From positions 1-33,296 of the forward strand of contig CALWWP010000003.1 of assembly GCA_944385275.1 (NCBI GenBank): a stretch of 33,296 bases of DNA, read 5' to 3'. Shown here in pieces: positions 33,005 through 33,296 of this stretch (its first letter is position 1; each line of letters opens with the position of its first letter). Below the pieces are notes generated by a model. It was not told the origin of the DNA and made no database searches. It worked only from the letters and a program-made list of their open reading frames with translations. This DNA is from an uncultured Oscillospiraceae bacterium (GTDB taxonomy: Bacteria > Bacillota > Clostridia > Oscillospirales > Oscillospiraceae). Both the position numbers and the translations under genes were made by a program.

Positions 33005-33296
33005 ATGAAAAATATTACGGTGTGCATCAATCCGCATAGAGACAGTGATTTTAAAAAGACCAAAGAAATAAAGAATTTTCTTGCTAAAAACGGGATAGAA
33101 CCGTATTTTTGTCTCCTGTTTGCACCTCCTAAAGAGTCGGTATTGCCTGATGACATAGTATTTTCGTCTATAGTAGAGGTACTGCCTTTGAGCAGCCTGC
33201 TTATTTGCTTGGGCGGGGATGCTACTATTTTGCATACAGCCCGCATTGCCGCCGTAAATCACGTTCCGATACTCGGAATAAATACAGGTCATGTTG
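33005..33296 (+). CDS. nadK: NAD kinase, N-terminal part (runs off the window)
   Basis: The first 97 codons of a polyphosphate/ATP-NAD kinase-like protein, the enzyme that makes NADP+ from NAD+. The start is MKNITVCINPHRD with AGGAGAG upstream. The family core LLICLGGDATILHTAR (near bases 33199-33246) and PILGINTGHV (33268-33296) are visible. The usual GGDGT motif reads GGDAT here, a Gly-to-Ala change. Its position after dxs-tlyA is the standard clostridial order, often followed by argR and recN. The catalytic C-terminal region is outside the window. Confidence 0.88.
   Translation, partial: MKNITVCINPHRDSDFKKTKEIKNFLAKNGIEPYFCLLFAPPKESVLPDDIVFSSIVEVLPLSSLLICLGGDATILHTARIAAVNHVPILGINTGHV

Overview
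The window is chromosomal DNA of an endospore-forming low-to-mid GC Firmicute, most likely class Clostridia. Supporting signs are a spore cortex-lytic enzyme (SleB), the sporulation protein YunB, a T-box leader on thrS, sigma-A promoters of Gram-positive type, strong Shine-Dalgarno sequences with frequent GTG/TTG starts, heavy ATA isoleucine use, S-layer-homology (SLH) proteins, and the dxs-tlyA-NAD kinase order common in Clostridia. No genus can be named from the sequence alone. I see no CRISPR array, insertion sequence, prophage or integrative element.

Layout. 1-7.5 kb: 3' end of ftsH, then ychF overlapping a membrane acyltransferase-like gene, a threonine T-box and thrS, sleB, a small unrecognised minus-strand gene, and a ProS3-type proS. 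7.6-13.4 kb: a likely operon behind one near-consensus promoter, holding a secreted subtilisin-like protease with an unusual insert and three SLH domains, a small membrane zinc-ribbon protein, a second SLH protein and a beta-CASP metallo-beta-lactamase nuclease. 13.4-17.6 kb (minus strand): a complex I/Mrp-type antiporter subunit, a family 4 uracil-DNA glycosylase, an interrupted DUF2156 gene and a GNAT acetyltransferase. 17.7-19.3 kb (minus): a lipoprotein serpin and a 34-residue gene with its own terminator. 19.3-20.6 kb: yebC, then RNase P RNA on the minus strand. 20.6-28.1 kb: murD, two M42 aminopeptidases, a PLP lyase-like protein, yunB and ligA, nearly contiguous. 28.1-33.3 kb: tRNA-Cys, a ferredoxin-fused aldo/keto reductase, a HAD phosphatase diverging from dxs, then tlyA and the 5' part of an NAD kinase gene.

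Most genes are housekeeping: proteolysis, translation, cell wall, DNA repair and isoprenoid synthesis. The accessory material is the SLH/protease cluster (with a serpin of the class known to inhibit subtilisin-like proteases about 7.5 kb away) and the minus-strand antiporter-UDG-DUF2156-GNAT cluster. The observations most worth a second look are the 185-residue insert inside the protease catalytic domain, the 16-base A tract with an in-frame stop that splits DUF2156, the perfect 17-bp hairpin that buries the sleB ribosome binding site, the inverted repeat between the HAD and dxs promoters, and the 34-residue gene. I did not find a clearly new multi-gene system.
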